A stretch of DNA of 6,586 nucleotides from the NCBI GenBank assembly GCA_030632175.1, contig DAOVVG010000142.1, positions 1 through 6,586 of the forward strand, written 5' to 3'. The notes beneath the pieces are model-generated. The model saw only the letters and a list, made by a program, of their open reading frames with translations, searched no databases and was not told where the DNA came from. The position numbers were made by a program, and so were the translations under genes. Each line of letters begins with the position of its first letter. Position 1 is the stretch's first letter. This document shows, in pieces, positions 1-6,586 of this stretch. Source of the stretch: Gammaproteobacteria bacterium (GTDB taxonomy: Bacteria > Pseudomonadota > Gammaproteobacteria > UBA9214).

Positions 1-51
1 CGGTTTTTCAATCGGAATGGCTCCCCCCGGGCAGGCTATACAGCGACACAT
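1..51 (-). CDS. Possible 5' end of a leftward gene with Cys-rich N-terminus (partial)
   Basis: Reading leftward from the ATG at 51-49, 17 codons stay open to the window edge and give MCRCIACPGGAIPIEKP. A strong Shine-Dalgarno match (AAGGA on the minus strand, plus-strand bases 59-63) sits 7 bases before the ATG, and a promoter-like pair lies upstream (85-115), so start signals and promoter agree. The frame is open upstream of the ATG as far as a TAG at 96-94 but contains no other ATG, GTG or TTG start. Three cysteines at residues 2, 4 and 7 followed by CPGG could bind a metal or an Fe-S cluster, but that is inference from 17 residues and I do not recognise the family. The gene would be divergent from the HD-domain gene. 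It could still be a chance open frame. Confidence 0.4.
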   Translation of the reverse strand, partial: MCRCIACPGGAIPIEKP

Positions 52-84
52 GCGGCTTTCCTTGGTTAAGTCAATGCAGGCGAA

Positions 85-115
85 ATAATAACACTAAAGT
101 ATTGAAATCGGTCAA
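85..115 (-). promoter_or_regulatory. Candidate sigma70-type promoter for the leftward gene
   Basis: On the minus strand, TTGACC (plus bases 115-110, five of six matches to the -35 consensus) is followed after 19 bases by TATTAT (90-85, five of six matches to the -10 consensus). Shifting the -10 by one or two bases gives a more usual 17-18 base spacer with poorer matches. Transcription would begin near base 78, leaving a short leader of about 27 bases that includes the Shine-Dalgarno sequence at 63-59 and leads to the ATG at 51. The long spacer is the weak point. Confidence 0.35.
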
Positions 116-245
116 CACGTTACAGTAGCCAAATTGTGTGCCGGGGTGACTTGTCCGTCTGGAAGAATACCCTTGCATGGTTGCTGCTGTCCCGTTAAGT
201 TGTATTTGAAACCATCAGTATTAAATGTACACAGTTATTTTATTT

Positions 246-301
246 CCTCTCCCCGGCGTTCTCCCGGAGTATCCGATTAGGCGCCGGGCATAAAGGAGAG
301 G
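246..301 (+). promoter_or_regulatory. Long leader hairpin upstream of the HD-domain gene
   Basis: Three nested stems can be read directly: CCTCTCC (246-252) with GGAGAGG (295-301), CCGGCG (253-258) with CGCCGG (282-287, extendable by two G-U pairs), and CGGA (265-268) with TCCG (272-275) closing a three-base loop. The outer two stems are perfect, 7 and 6 pairs, separated on the 3' side by bases 288-294. Neither strand shows a T-run after the structure, so it is not a typical intrinsic terminator. The 3' arm contains a Shine-Dalgarno-like AAGGAGAGG (293-301), but no start codon lies at a proper distance from it. If transcribed with the downstream gene it would be a structured 5' leader. It could also be a DNA-level operator palindrome. 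Its function is unknown. Confidence 0.45.
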
Positions 302-331
302 GGATTACCGGGCAATACGATGCCCCCTGAC

Positions 332-336
332 AAAGG
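332..336 (+). promoter_or_regulatory. Ribosome binding site of the HD-domain gene
   Basis: AAAGG lies 8 bases before the ATG at 345. It is a modest Shine-Dalgarno sequence but correctly placed. The stronger SD-like AAGGAGAGG at 293-301 is more than 40 bases from this start and is tied up in the leader hairpin, so it is unlikely to serve this gene directly. Confidence 0.55.
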
Positions 337-344
337 CGAACACC

Positions 345-1685
345 ATGAGTGACCTTGTCGATCGTGCGCGTGTCTACGCGACAGAAGCACACCAGCGGAT
401 TAATCACCGCCGGAAATATAACAATGAGCCCTACCATGTTCATCTGAGCGCCGTTGCCAGGCTGGTCGCCACGATCACTGAAGACGAGAATATGATTGCG
501 GCCGCATGGTTGCACGATACCGTTGAGGATACCCAGGCAACACTGGAAGATATTGAAGCAGAATTTGGTGTGCATGTTGCAGAGCTTGTTGAAGAGTTGA
601 CGGATGTGAGTAAACCCGGTGACGGAAACCGGGTACAGCGCAAGCAGATAGACCGGATTCACCTGGCGCAGGCGTCAAAGCAGGCCAAGACGGTCAAGCT
701 GGCCGACCTGGTTGATAACTGCAAGGACATCACCCGCCATGACCCGCGATTTGCACAGGTTTACCTCACTGAAATGAACAGCTTGCTGGATGTTCTGCAA
801 GGCGGGGATGAGAAGCTCTACAGGCGTGCTGAAAAAATACATGCAAAGAGTGTCGAGAAGCTCGGCCTTACCGATACGTCGCAGATCCATGCCTTGTCAC
901 CTGAAAGTCTCGCCGAGCAGTTCCCGGGAGTGACCGGGCCGAAGTTCAGACGCATGTTCATGGAACTGTTCACGGCCAGGGATATTGCCGAATCACTTTA
1001 CTCATTTGATCTGGACAGTGATTGCGACACGGTTAAAAAGGTCATGCAGCGTCAGCAACAGGACGTGGCGAGCATTCGTATCAGCGGTACGGTGCAGGGT
1101 TATGTGCGCTTGGTTGACCTTAAAGAGGGGGAATGTGCGAATGGCCTGCGCCATTTCACGACTGATCAGGTGATCACCGGCGATTCCACGCTATCTGATG
1201 TTATCCATGTTTTGACGCGCCATGATTACTGTTTTATCAGTCTGCTGGGCGAGGTGGTGGGTGTTATCTGCCGGGATGATATCAACAAGCCGATGGTGCG
1301 CATGTGGCTGTTTGGGTTGATTACCATGATCGAGATACGGGTCGTACAGCTTGTTCGGTCAAAGTATCCGGATGATTCATGGCAGTCCGCGGTGTCGGAC
1401 AGTCGTCTTGAAAAGGCCAGGGTCATGCAACAAGAACGTTCACGCAGAAATCAGCACTGCCTGCTGATTGACTGTCTGCAATTGTCTGACAAGGCACATA
1501 TCGCTGTCGAGAATTCGGAGCTGCTGGAGGCGTTTGGTTTTGATTCCAAGCGTACCGCCAAGCAGGTCATCAAAAGTCTTGAGTCATTACGTAACAACCT
1601 GTCACATGCACAGGATATCGTGATGCACGACTGGGCGCAGATTGCACGTCTTTCCCAGCGCATGGAGGAGTACTCACGCCGATAG
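345..1685 (+). CDS. SpoT/Mesh1-like HD hydrolase with CBS pair and HEPN-like C-terminus
   Basis: 446-residue cytoplasmic protein with no signal peptide. Residues 1-170 match the HD hydrolase fold of RelA/SpoT and Mesh1: H33, the H57-D58 pair inside LHDTVED (E61, D62) and D121 inside KLAD with N125 are all present, so metal binding and catalysis look intact. Known members remove pyrophosphate from (p)ppGpp, and Mesh1 also acts on NADPH; the substrate here is inferred. There is no (p)ppGpp synthetase domain and no TGS or ACT domain. Residues about 207-315 read as two CBS-type repeats (QGYVRLVDL and VVGVICRDDI strand ends), which in other proteins bind adenine nucleotides. Residues about 316-440 are helical and end in an Arg416-x4-His421 motif (LRNNLSH) like that of HEPN RNases. 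The ATG at 345 has AAAGG (332-336) 8 bases upstream, and an in-frame TAA at 291 with no other ATG, GTG or TTG between fixes it. The gene faces the porin gene with a 4-base gap. Confidence 0.85.
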   Translation: MSDLVDRARVYATEAHQRINHRRKYNNEPYHVHLSAVARLVATITEDENMIAAAWLHDTVEDTQATLEDIEAEFGVHVAELVEELTDVSKPGDGNRVQRKQIDRIHLAQASKQAKTVKLADLVDNCKDITRHDPRFAQVYLTEMNSLLDVLQGGDEKLYRRAEKIHAKSVEKLGLTDTSQIHALSPESLAEQFPGVTGPKFRRMFMELFTARDIAESLYSFDLDSDCDTVKKVMQRQQQDVASIRISGTVQGYVRLVDLKEGECANGLRHFTTDQVITGDSTLSDVIHVLTRHDYCFISLLGEVVGVICRDDINKPMVRMWLFGLITMIEIRVVQLVRSKYPDDSWQSAVSDSRLEKARVMQQERSRRNQHCLLIDCLQLSDKAHIAVENSELLEAFGFDSKRTAKQVIKSLESLRNNLSHAQDIVMHDWAQIARLSQRMEEYSRR

Positions 1686-1689
1686 CGTG

Positions 1690-3033
1690 TCAGTGCAGGG
1701 GGACGGTGTAATTGAGGATGATGCGGTAATCCTGCTGGTCGGTGGCGTCGGGTCCTTCCTGGTTTAATAACGCCACGCGTGTACGCAGCCAGAGACCGTC
1801 CGCAACGGTTTTCGGAAAATAATAGTCGGCGGTAATATCCAGTTCCTGCTGGTCCGGCGAGGCCGCAGGGCCGGAGTCAGGGGTGTCACCATCGACGTAG
1901 TTGGCAAACACCGACAGCCCATCCAGACCGAGTTCAGATGCGTTGTATGAAAGGCCTATCAGCCAGGCATTTTCACCGGCGCGGTCAAAATCCTTGACGA
2001 TGATCGAAGCGTAGCCGGGATATCCACCGAAGGGCGATAGTATGTCGTGATCTTCATCCGTGGAGGTGTAGGCAAGGCTGAGGATAGCATTCTTGTAACT
2101 GGCGCCGAGCTTCAGGCCGTAAACAGAAGTATTAAAGTCGCCGATGAGTTCGTCGCCGACACTTTGTTGCCGTGTGTACTGCCCGGAAACACGCAGGGCC
2201 ACGTCGTTCTTGAGCTCCCAGGCGCTGTTACCCTCGATGTAGAAGGTATTCATAACATCCCAGGCGTAGTGGTTCACCATGCCGCCATGCAGTGTTTTGC
2301 TGAGGGCATAGCGCGTGCCGAAAGAACTCAGTCCTTTTTTTGAGTCTCTTGCGCCGGCAATTTCGGACATGTGTTTGAAGCTGGATTCATCGAGTTTCTT
2401 CATTCTTGTGACATGCCCGACTCCGTAACTGAATCTGCCTCCAGTTCTTTTACTGGTCAGCGTGTAGGCCTCAAAGGTATTCGGGATCATGCGTGTGTCA
2501 TTTTTGCTGAGATACGGCAGGTTCAGACCCTGGCGATACAGGCGTGCGCTGATGGTTTCATTCATCCTTATATCCACATAGGCCTCGCCAAGCACGGTGA
2601 TTTCCTTTTGCTCATCCCGCAACAGGCGGGTGCCATCCTTGTCACGCGGGCCGTACAGTTTTTGTGAGGTGTAGGCTGTTATGCCTGTTGAAACCCTGTC
2701 CCTGTAGAGCCCGGTTTTGTATTCAAGAGAACCACCCGCAGCCCAGGCAACGCGATCCGATGTACCGTCGCGTTGCTTGTTCAGGTAATAGCTGCGAGGC
2801 TTGAGTGTCAGGGTCGCTTTGTCCCAGTACAATTCCTTTAACTCCGTTGCCCGTGGCAGTAATCTGTATTTCGAATCCTCTGTTCCCAACGTCGGCTCCA
2901 GACTGCCGTGTTCATCAAGCACGGAATCCGGCATCGGCTTCTCGTAAGTCTGGTATTCTGCATCGGCCGCCATGACCCGCGATGTGCAGGTGGCAATGGC
3001 AATCAGCAAGGCAGGGCGCAGGTGTCGAACCAT
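1690..3033 (-). CDS. OprD-family outer-membrane porin
   Basis: 447-residue precursor of an outer-membrane beta-barrel. Residues 1-22 form a Sec signal peptide: basic start with R3 and R6, hydrophobic PALLIAIATC, and a likely cut after VMA (residue 22). The rest alternates polar and hydrophobic residues in many short strands, as expected for a barrel. Family marks of OprD porins are visible: NDTRMIPNTFEAYTL (178-192), SFKHMSEIAGA (218-228), and FGGYPGY followed by KDFDRAGENAW (335-357). OprD proteins pass small substrates such as basic amino acids, aromatic acids or other carboxylates; the substrate here cannot be told. The length is usual for the family. The final strand YRIILNYTVPLH ends in His rather than the usual aromatic residue. 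The ATG at 3033 is fixed by an in-frame TGA four codons upstream, though no good Shine-Dalgarno sequence precedes it. The gene is divergent from the AsmA-like gene and convergent with the HD gene. Confidence 0.88.
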   Translation of the reverse strand: MVRHLRPALLIAIATCTSRVMAADAEYQTYEKPMPDSVLDEHGSLEPTLGTEDSKYRLLPRATELKELYWDKATLTLKPRSYYLNKQRDGTSDRVAWAAGGSLEYKTGLYRDRVSTGITAYTSQKLYGPRDKDGTRLLRDEQKEITVLGEAYVDIRMNETISARLYRQGLNLPYLSKNDTRMIPNTFEAYTLTSKRTGGRFSYGVGHVTRMKKLDESSFKHMSEIAGARDSKKGLSSFGTRYALSKTLHGGMVNHYAWDVMNTFYIEGNSAWELKNDVALRVSGQYTRQQSVGDELIGDFNTSVYGLKLGASYKNAILSLAYTSTDEDHDILSPFGGYPGYASIIVKDFDRAGENAWLIGLSYNASELGLDGLSVFANYVDGDTPDSGPAASPDQQELDITADYYFPKTVADGLWLRTRVALLNQEGPDATDQQDYRIILNYTVPLH

Positions 3034-3229
3034 CTTATATAGTCAGAGTGATTATTTTTCAGTGCGGAAGGCTAGTGTCTCATGCTGAACCGGCTTGCTC
3101 CAGTGATGCGCGTAGCGATAAATAGAGTTACTGATTTATATCTGTTTAGCTGAATTTTATATACAATCCGTTGCGGTGGATGGCTGTTCCAGTAAACCTG
3201 AAAACAATTGAAGAAAGGACGCTAACATA
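3034..3229. promoter_or_regulatory. Divergent promoter region between porin and AsmA-like genes
   Basis: This 196-base spacer must hold the promoters for both the leftward porin and the rightward AsmA-like gene. It is AT-rich at 3034-3060 and 3120-3170. For the rightward gene the best -10 match is TACAAT at 3162-3167 (five of six), but no good -35 stands 16-18 bases before it. For the leftward gene I find no convincing pair, only AT-rich hexamers near the start. No clear operator palindrome is visible. The spacing allows a shared regulator, but the sequence does not show one. Confidence 0.4.
3215..3219 (+). promoter_or_regulatory. Ribosome binding site deciding the TTG start of the AsmA-like gene
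   Basis: AAGGA ends 10 bases before the TTG at 3230. An in-frame TGA at 3209-3211 closes the frame upstream, and no ATG or GTG lies between that stop and the transmembrane segment. The TTG is therefore the only reasonable start that keeps the whole membrane anchor. Confidence 0.65.
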
Positions 3230-6200
3230 TTGAATAATAGTACAACATCATCAGGTTCTGTTGGTGTCTGGCTGCGTCGCCTGTTTATTTTTCTGGTCAC
3301 CAGCTTGCTGGGTGCGCTATTGGTCCTGATAGGGGCCCTGATCTTTCTCGATGGCGAAGATTACAAGCCGGTATTTTCCTGGGTTGCGGAAACATTTTTT
3401 GACGCCGAACTGCAGATAAATGGCCCGTTGCGGGTGCATGTTGCCGGCGGGGTAGCACTGTCCGCAAACAAGGTACAACTGAAGGCGGATGATGGCAGCT
3501 ATTTTCTGTCGGCAGATACCCTGAACGGGGATGTTCGTCTTCGCGATGCTGTATCTGGAACCCTGTGGGTGCGAGATCTTGCGGTCAGCAATTTTTATCT
3601 GAAAATAAACGAGTCTGAATCTGATTTGTTTGACTGGAAAGACTTTACTTTCCCGCCCGTTGTTATTGAAGAAGCGAAATTTACGAACCTGGTGATTGAA
3701 TACCAGGAGCTTGCGCCGGGTACCTTGCACAGTTTTGCATTGTCTGAACTGGATTTCGACGACGTTAATGACAGCGGTCCGGTTCGCTTACAGGCAAGCG
3801 GAATTGTTGAGGGTCGTGATTTCAAGCTGGAGGGGACTTTCCCACCGCTGGAACAGGCGCTGGATCACGAGGTACCAAAACCGATTGTCGTATCGCTTAT
3901 CGGTGAAGAATTACAGGCACATCTTGATGGCACGATTACCGACCCGGCCAACGGCAGGGGGATGGATTTTAATATTGATCTGACGGTTCCTGAGGCGCAT
4001 GAATTTCTGGAAGTGCTGGGTGACGACATACCGGCTGTCGGTGAATTGCAGGCCAGTGCACGATTACAAGGTGATTATGCTGTTCCACGGCTGGCCGATA
4101 TTGATGTCCACATGCATCGTGGTGAAGATGTAGATCTGACACTCACTGGTTCAGTTGATGACATCATGACCGGTGATGGTATGAATCTGCACCTGGTTGG
4201 ACGTTCCAATCACCCTAAGGTTGCTTCGTGGCTATTGTTCAAGAAGGTCAATGCCATTAAAGCGTTTGATTTCGATGGGGTGCTGCAGGAACAAAATGAT
4301 CATTTTTATGTGAAGGAGCTGGCGGCCGAAGTGAAAACCAGTGCCGGACTGGTGTTGACAGCAAGCGGCGAAGGCGAATTGTATGATGATTTCCATCAGT
4401 TTTCGGAAACCGATACCGGTATCGATCTGAAGGTCTCGGCGCCGTCAACTGATGCGCTGAATCTTTTACAGGTTGACTGGATTCCCGATCTTGGCGCGAT
4501 TGCCGGCAAGCTGAAGTTGATCGTGAGTCGCGATGCTGTTGGTCTGTATAACGCCGATGTCAATATCGGCAGTACGAAAACCACCGCGGCGCATCTGCAG
4601 GGGCAGGTCGGGCAGTTTCCCTTGCATGATTCAGCAGGTGTATCCGGTGTTGATCTGAAAGTCGATTTAAAGACCACGGACGTGGCAGCAGTGGCCAACA
4701 TGTTTGGATATACGCTGGAGCAGACGGCTCCCGGACATGTAACTACCCGCATTACCGGCAGCCGAGACAATTTCAGCCTGGGTGAGACAGCGATCAATAT
4801 CGGCAGCAAGGGTGGTGCCCTGATTAGTGCTAAAGGCAAGGCTGATAATATCGTAGTCACTGACACTAAAATGAGTGCCAATGCGCACTTTGCCGTCACT
4901 GCATCCGCTGCTGATCTGAGTGACTTTTCCAAACTGGCGGGCACTGATTTACCCAGGCTGGGTGCTGTCGCAGTCAACAGTAACCTGGTGATCAAAAATA
5001 CCGAGCTGAAATTTGACCAGCTGAAAATCAATATCGGCGCGAGTGACCAGCCAACTATCCGGGTGAATGGCGAGATTGTTACCCTGCTGCACAAGGGCAG
5101 CACGGTGAGCATGTCCTATGATGTGGCGGTCGGTGACCTTGCGGCTGCATTGACCGGGAAACCGCCCGGTTATCTTGGTCGTATGCAGGGAACCGCGGAT
5201 ATTTCCAACACAGATGGTAGCTGGGGAGCTGAGAAGTTCACCCTGAAAACCAGCGATACCCGTCTTTACGCGCTCGATATTGGTGGGGTTTACAAGGACC
5301 TCAAAAAGAATGATCTGATAAAGGTTGATGCAAAACTCGATATTAATGATCCGGTTGGTTTGGGCAAGGCGCTGGGCATCGATCTTTCAGGTTACAGCGC
5401 TTATCACTCGGAAGGTGTTCTGACCGGTTCTGATGACAGCATCAGTTACACGGCCACGGCATCTATAGGCAGGTCTGTCAGCAAAACGGTTGTCAACGGT
5501 ACGCTGGTCAACGGTAAGCCAACCTTTAAAGGCAAATTTGAAATTCCGGTGTTATATCTTTCTGATTTTGGCTTCAACCCGGGTGAGGAAGACACCGGCC
5601 CGGTTAAGGTCGATCTTGATAACCCGGGTAGTGGTGATATTTTTAGTAAAGAACCGCTGGATTTTAATATCCTGAATACCTTTGACCTGGATTTCGATTT
5701 TGTGATCGAGCAGGTGGAAAGTCACCACCAGATGTCAATTGACAGTATCAATGCGCATATTAGCCTAAAGGATGGAGACCTGCAGGTTGACCCTCTCAGG
5801 TTCATCTATGAGGGCGGCACTATGGATATCATTTTTGGGATGCAGGCGCACACTCCACCCTCTTTCCGACTACAGGTAATGGCTGATGACGTAAAGCTTG
5901 GTCCCATGATGGCGCAGGTGCAGGATAATGTGCCGATAAATGGTTACTCGAATGTACAGGTGGATGTTACTGCCAGCGGGCAGTCACCTCATGACATGGC
6001 CTCCAGTCTTGGAGGCAAGATAGACCTGGGTTTTGAGAATGCCAGGATTCCGAGCAAATATATTCAGTTCCTGTCCGTGGATGTCTTTGGCTGGGCTCTG
6101 TCGAGAACGCTCAAGAGGGCAGACAATTATACTGATCTCAATTGTCTGGTCGCCACGTTTGAAGCTACGGACGGAAAGGTCAAAAGTACGGTGCTGATCG

Positions 6201-6556
6201 CCGATGGTCCCAATGTGTCGCTTGGCGGGAGTATCAGGCTGAATCTGCGCAAGGAAACCATGAATATCGTAATTTTGCCGAAACAGAAACGCCGCCTGTT
6301 CTCAACCATATCGCCGGTAAAAATAAAAGGTCCGATGCGAGATCCCGATATCGAGGCAGTTCCGGCGAAGGCGGCGATCCAGGAAATAGGAACCATGGCG
6401 CTGGTGCCATACGTTTATGTGCCACTTAAACTACTGAGTAGTTTATGGAGCGTTGTGGATGATGGCGATGAAACCGGTCAGGGCTGCACAGCGGTTAAGG
6501 CGGTGTCTGAGGAGGCCGAGAAGAAAATGCTGCAAGAGACACAGTCACAGCAGTAA
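3230..6556 (+). CDS. AsmA-family inner-membrane-anchored periplasmic protein
   Basis: 1108-residue protein. After a short polar start and an Arg pair (R16, R17), residues 18-40 form one hydrophobic membrane anchor, with the long remainder predicted in the periplasm. The segment right after the anchor (DYKPVFSWVAETFFDAELQI, then NGPLRV) matches the start of AsmA-domain proteins. The middle is a long run of short beta-strands with recurring endings such as VNIGS, INIGSKG and INIGAS, as in the elongated beta-groove proteins of this group. The last part, about residues 915-1085, is the typical AsmA C-terminal region: LGGKIDLGFENARI, C972 in the strand before FEATDGKV, LGGSIRLNL and IKGPMRDPDI, with a second Cys at 1086. 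AsmA-like proteins (AsmA, YhdP, TamB relatives) affect outer-membrane assembly and are thought to carry phospholipids between membranes; which subgroup this one serves is not clear. It starts at TTG. I do not assign the symbol asmA because several paralogues share this layout. Confidence 0.88.
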   Translation: MNNSTTSSGSVGVWLRRLFIFLVTSLLGALLVLIGALIFLDGEDYKPVFSWVAETFFDAELQINGPLRVHVAGGVALSANKVQLKADDGSYFLSADTLNGDVRLRDAVSGTLWVRDLAVSNFYLKINESESDLFDWKDFTFPPVVIEEAKFTNLVIEYQELAPGTLHSFALSELDFDDVNDSGPVRLQASGIVEGRDFKLEGTFPPLEQALDHEVPKPIVVSLIGEELQAHLDGTITDPANGRGMDFNIDLTVPEAHEFLEVLGDDIPAVGELQASARLQGDYAVPRLADIDVHMHRGEDVDLTLTGSVDDIMTGDGMNLHLVGRSNHPKVASWLLFKKVNAIKAFDFDGVLQEQNDHFYVKELAAEVKTSAGLVLTASGEGELYDDFHQFSETDTGIDLKVSAPSTDALNLLQVDWIPDLGAIAGKLKLIVSRDAVGLYNADVNIGSTKTTAAHLQGQVGQFPLHDSAGVSGVDLKVDLKTTDVAAVANMFGYTLEQTAPGHVTTRITGSRDNFSLGETAINIGSKGGALISAKGKADNIVVTDTKMSANAHFAVTASAADLSDFSKLAGTDLPRLGAVAVNSNLVIKNTELKFDQLKINIGASDQPTIRVNGEIVTLLHKGSTVSMSYDVAVGDLAAALTGKPPGYLGRMQGTADISNTDGSWGAEKFTLKTSDTRLYALDIGGVYKDLKKNDLIKVDAKLDINDPVGLGKALGIDLSGYSAYHSEGVLTGSDDSISYTATASIGRSVSKTVVNGTLVNGKPTFKGKFEIPVLYLSDFGFNPGEEDTGPVKVDLDNPGSGDIFSKEPLDFNILNTFDLDFDFVIEQVESHHQMSIDSINAHISLKDGDLQVDPLRFIYEGGTMDIIFGMQAHTPPSFRLQVMADDVKLGPMMAQVQDNVPINGYSNVQVDVTASGQSPHDMASSLGGKIDLGFENARIPSKYIQFLSVDVFGWALSRTLKRADNYTDLNCLVATFEATDGKVKSTVLIADGPNVSLGGSIRLNLRKETMNIVILPKQKRRLFSTISPVKIKGPMRDPDIEAVPAKAAIQEIGTMALVPYVYVPLKLLSSLWSVVDDGDETGQGCTAVKAVSEEAEKKMLQETQSQQ

Positions 6557-6562
6557 GCCTAC

Positions 6563-6586
6563 ATGCCCACAAATGCACATCGTATC
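6563..6586 (+). CDS. Possible start of the next gene (partial)
   Basis: An ATG 6 bases after the AsmA-like stop opens a frame that reads MPTNAHRI up to the window edge. The tight spacing would fit an operon with the gene before it. There is only a weak AGTAAG-like purine stretch in front. In several gammaproteobacteria, for example Pseudomonas, an AsmA-family gene precedes mutY, so that is one guess, but eight residues cannot identify a protein. Confidence 0.2.

Larger units (their letters stand above)
52..344. other. Divergent intergenic region, no gene seen
   Basis: This stretch lies between the presumed leftward start at 51 and the HD-domain gene at 345. The left third holds the leftward promoter candidate. 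The middle, about 116-240, shows no gene, tRNA or clear repeat. For rightward transcription I see only weak promoter matches, for example TTAAGT at 195-200 with TATTAA at 219-224 (18-base spacer), which is not convincing alone. The right third (246-301) forms a long imperfect inverted repeat, listed separately. Confidence 0.6.

Noticed and set aside
246..301. Intrinsic terminator of an upstream gene
   Set aside because: The hairpin is strong but lacks a T-run on either strand, and no coding sequence ends just before it.
240..662. 140-codon open frame on the minus strand across the HD gene start
   Set aside because: It overlaps the conserved HD domain antisense, shows no recognisable protein features, and runs through the leader hairpin.
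1742..1776. Inverted repeat GTGGCGT / ACGCCAC as a terminator after the HD gene
   Set aside because: The loop is 21 bases, no T-run follows on either strand, and it lies inside the porin coding sequence.
2047..2667. Two 98-codon plus-strand frames within the porin gene
   Set aside because: Both are antisense to a well-supported OprD-family gene and look like shadows.
4396..5112. 238-codon open frame on the minus strand
   Set aside because: It lies wholly inside the AsmA-like gene, its translation is a low-complexity run rich in Ser, Leu, Thr and Ala with no domain, and it has the look of an antisense shadow.
3230..6556. Internal tandem duplication in the AsmA-like gene
   Set aside because: The protein shows recurring short strand motifs, but I see no long nucleotide repeat; this is the normal repetitive beta structure of the family.

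Overview
The window looks like a piece of a Gram-negative proteobacterial chromosome, most likely gammaproteobacterial. It carries an OprD-type outer-membrane porin and a large AsmA-family envelope protein, base composition looks roughly balanced, and all three complete genes are long and uninterrupted. There is no RNA gene, transposase, CRISPR array or long repeat that I can see. The genus cannot be read from the sequence.

Layout. Bases 1-51 (minus strand) hold what looks like the first 17 codons of a leftward gene with a Cys-rich N-terminus, preceded by a good Shine-Dalgarno sequence and a plausible sigma70-type promoter. Bases 52-344 are a non-coding divergent region. Its right half can fold into a long hairpin just before the first complete gene. 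Bases 345-1685 (plus) encode a 446-residue protein that joins a SpoT/Mesh1-like HD hydrolase domain, a CBS-type pair and a C-terminal helical region with a HEPN-like Arg-x4-His motif. Bases 1690-3033 (minus) encode an OprD-family porin whose stop lies only 4 bases from the stop of the HD gene. Bases 3034-3229 are a divergent, AT-rich promoter region. Bases 3230-6556 (plus) encode an 1108-residue AsmA-family protein starting at TTG. The last 30 bases may contain the start of another gene.

How the parts relate. The porin and the AsmA-like protein are transcribed away from a shared 196-base spacer, and both act in the cell envelope: one as an outer-membrane channel, the other as an inner-membrane-anchored periplasmic protein of the lipid-transfer type. 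The HD-CBS-HEPN-like protein is cytoplasmic and looks like a nucleotide-signalling or stress protein. Its joining of a predicted alarmone (or NADPH) hydrolase, a nucleotide sensor and a possible RNase fold is the most interesting point in the window. Nothing in the sequence directly links it to the two envelope genes.
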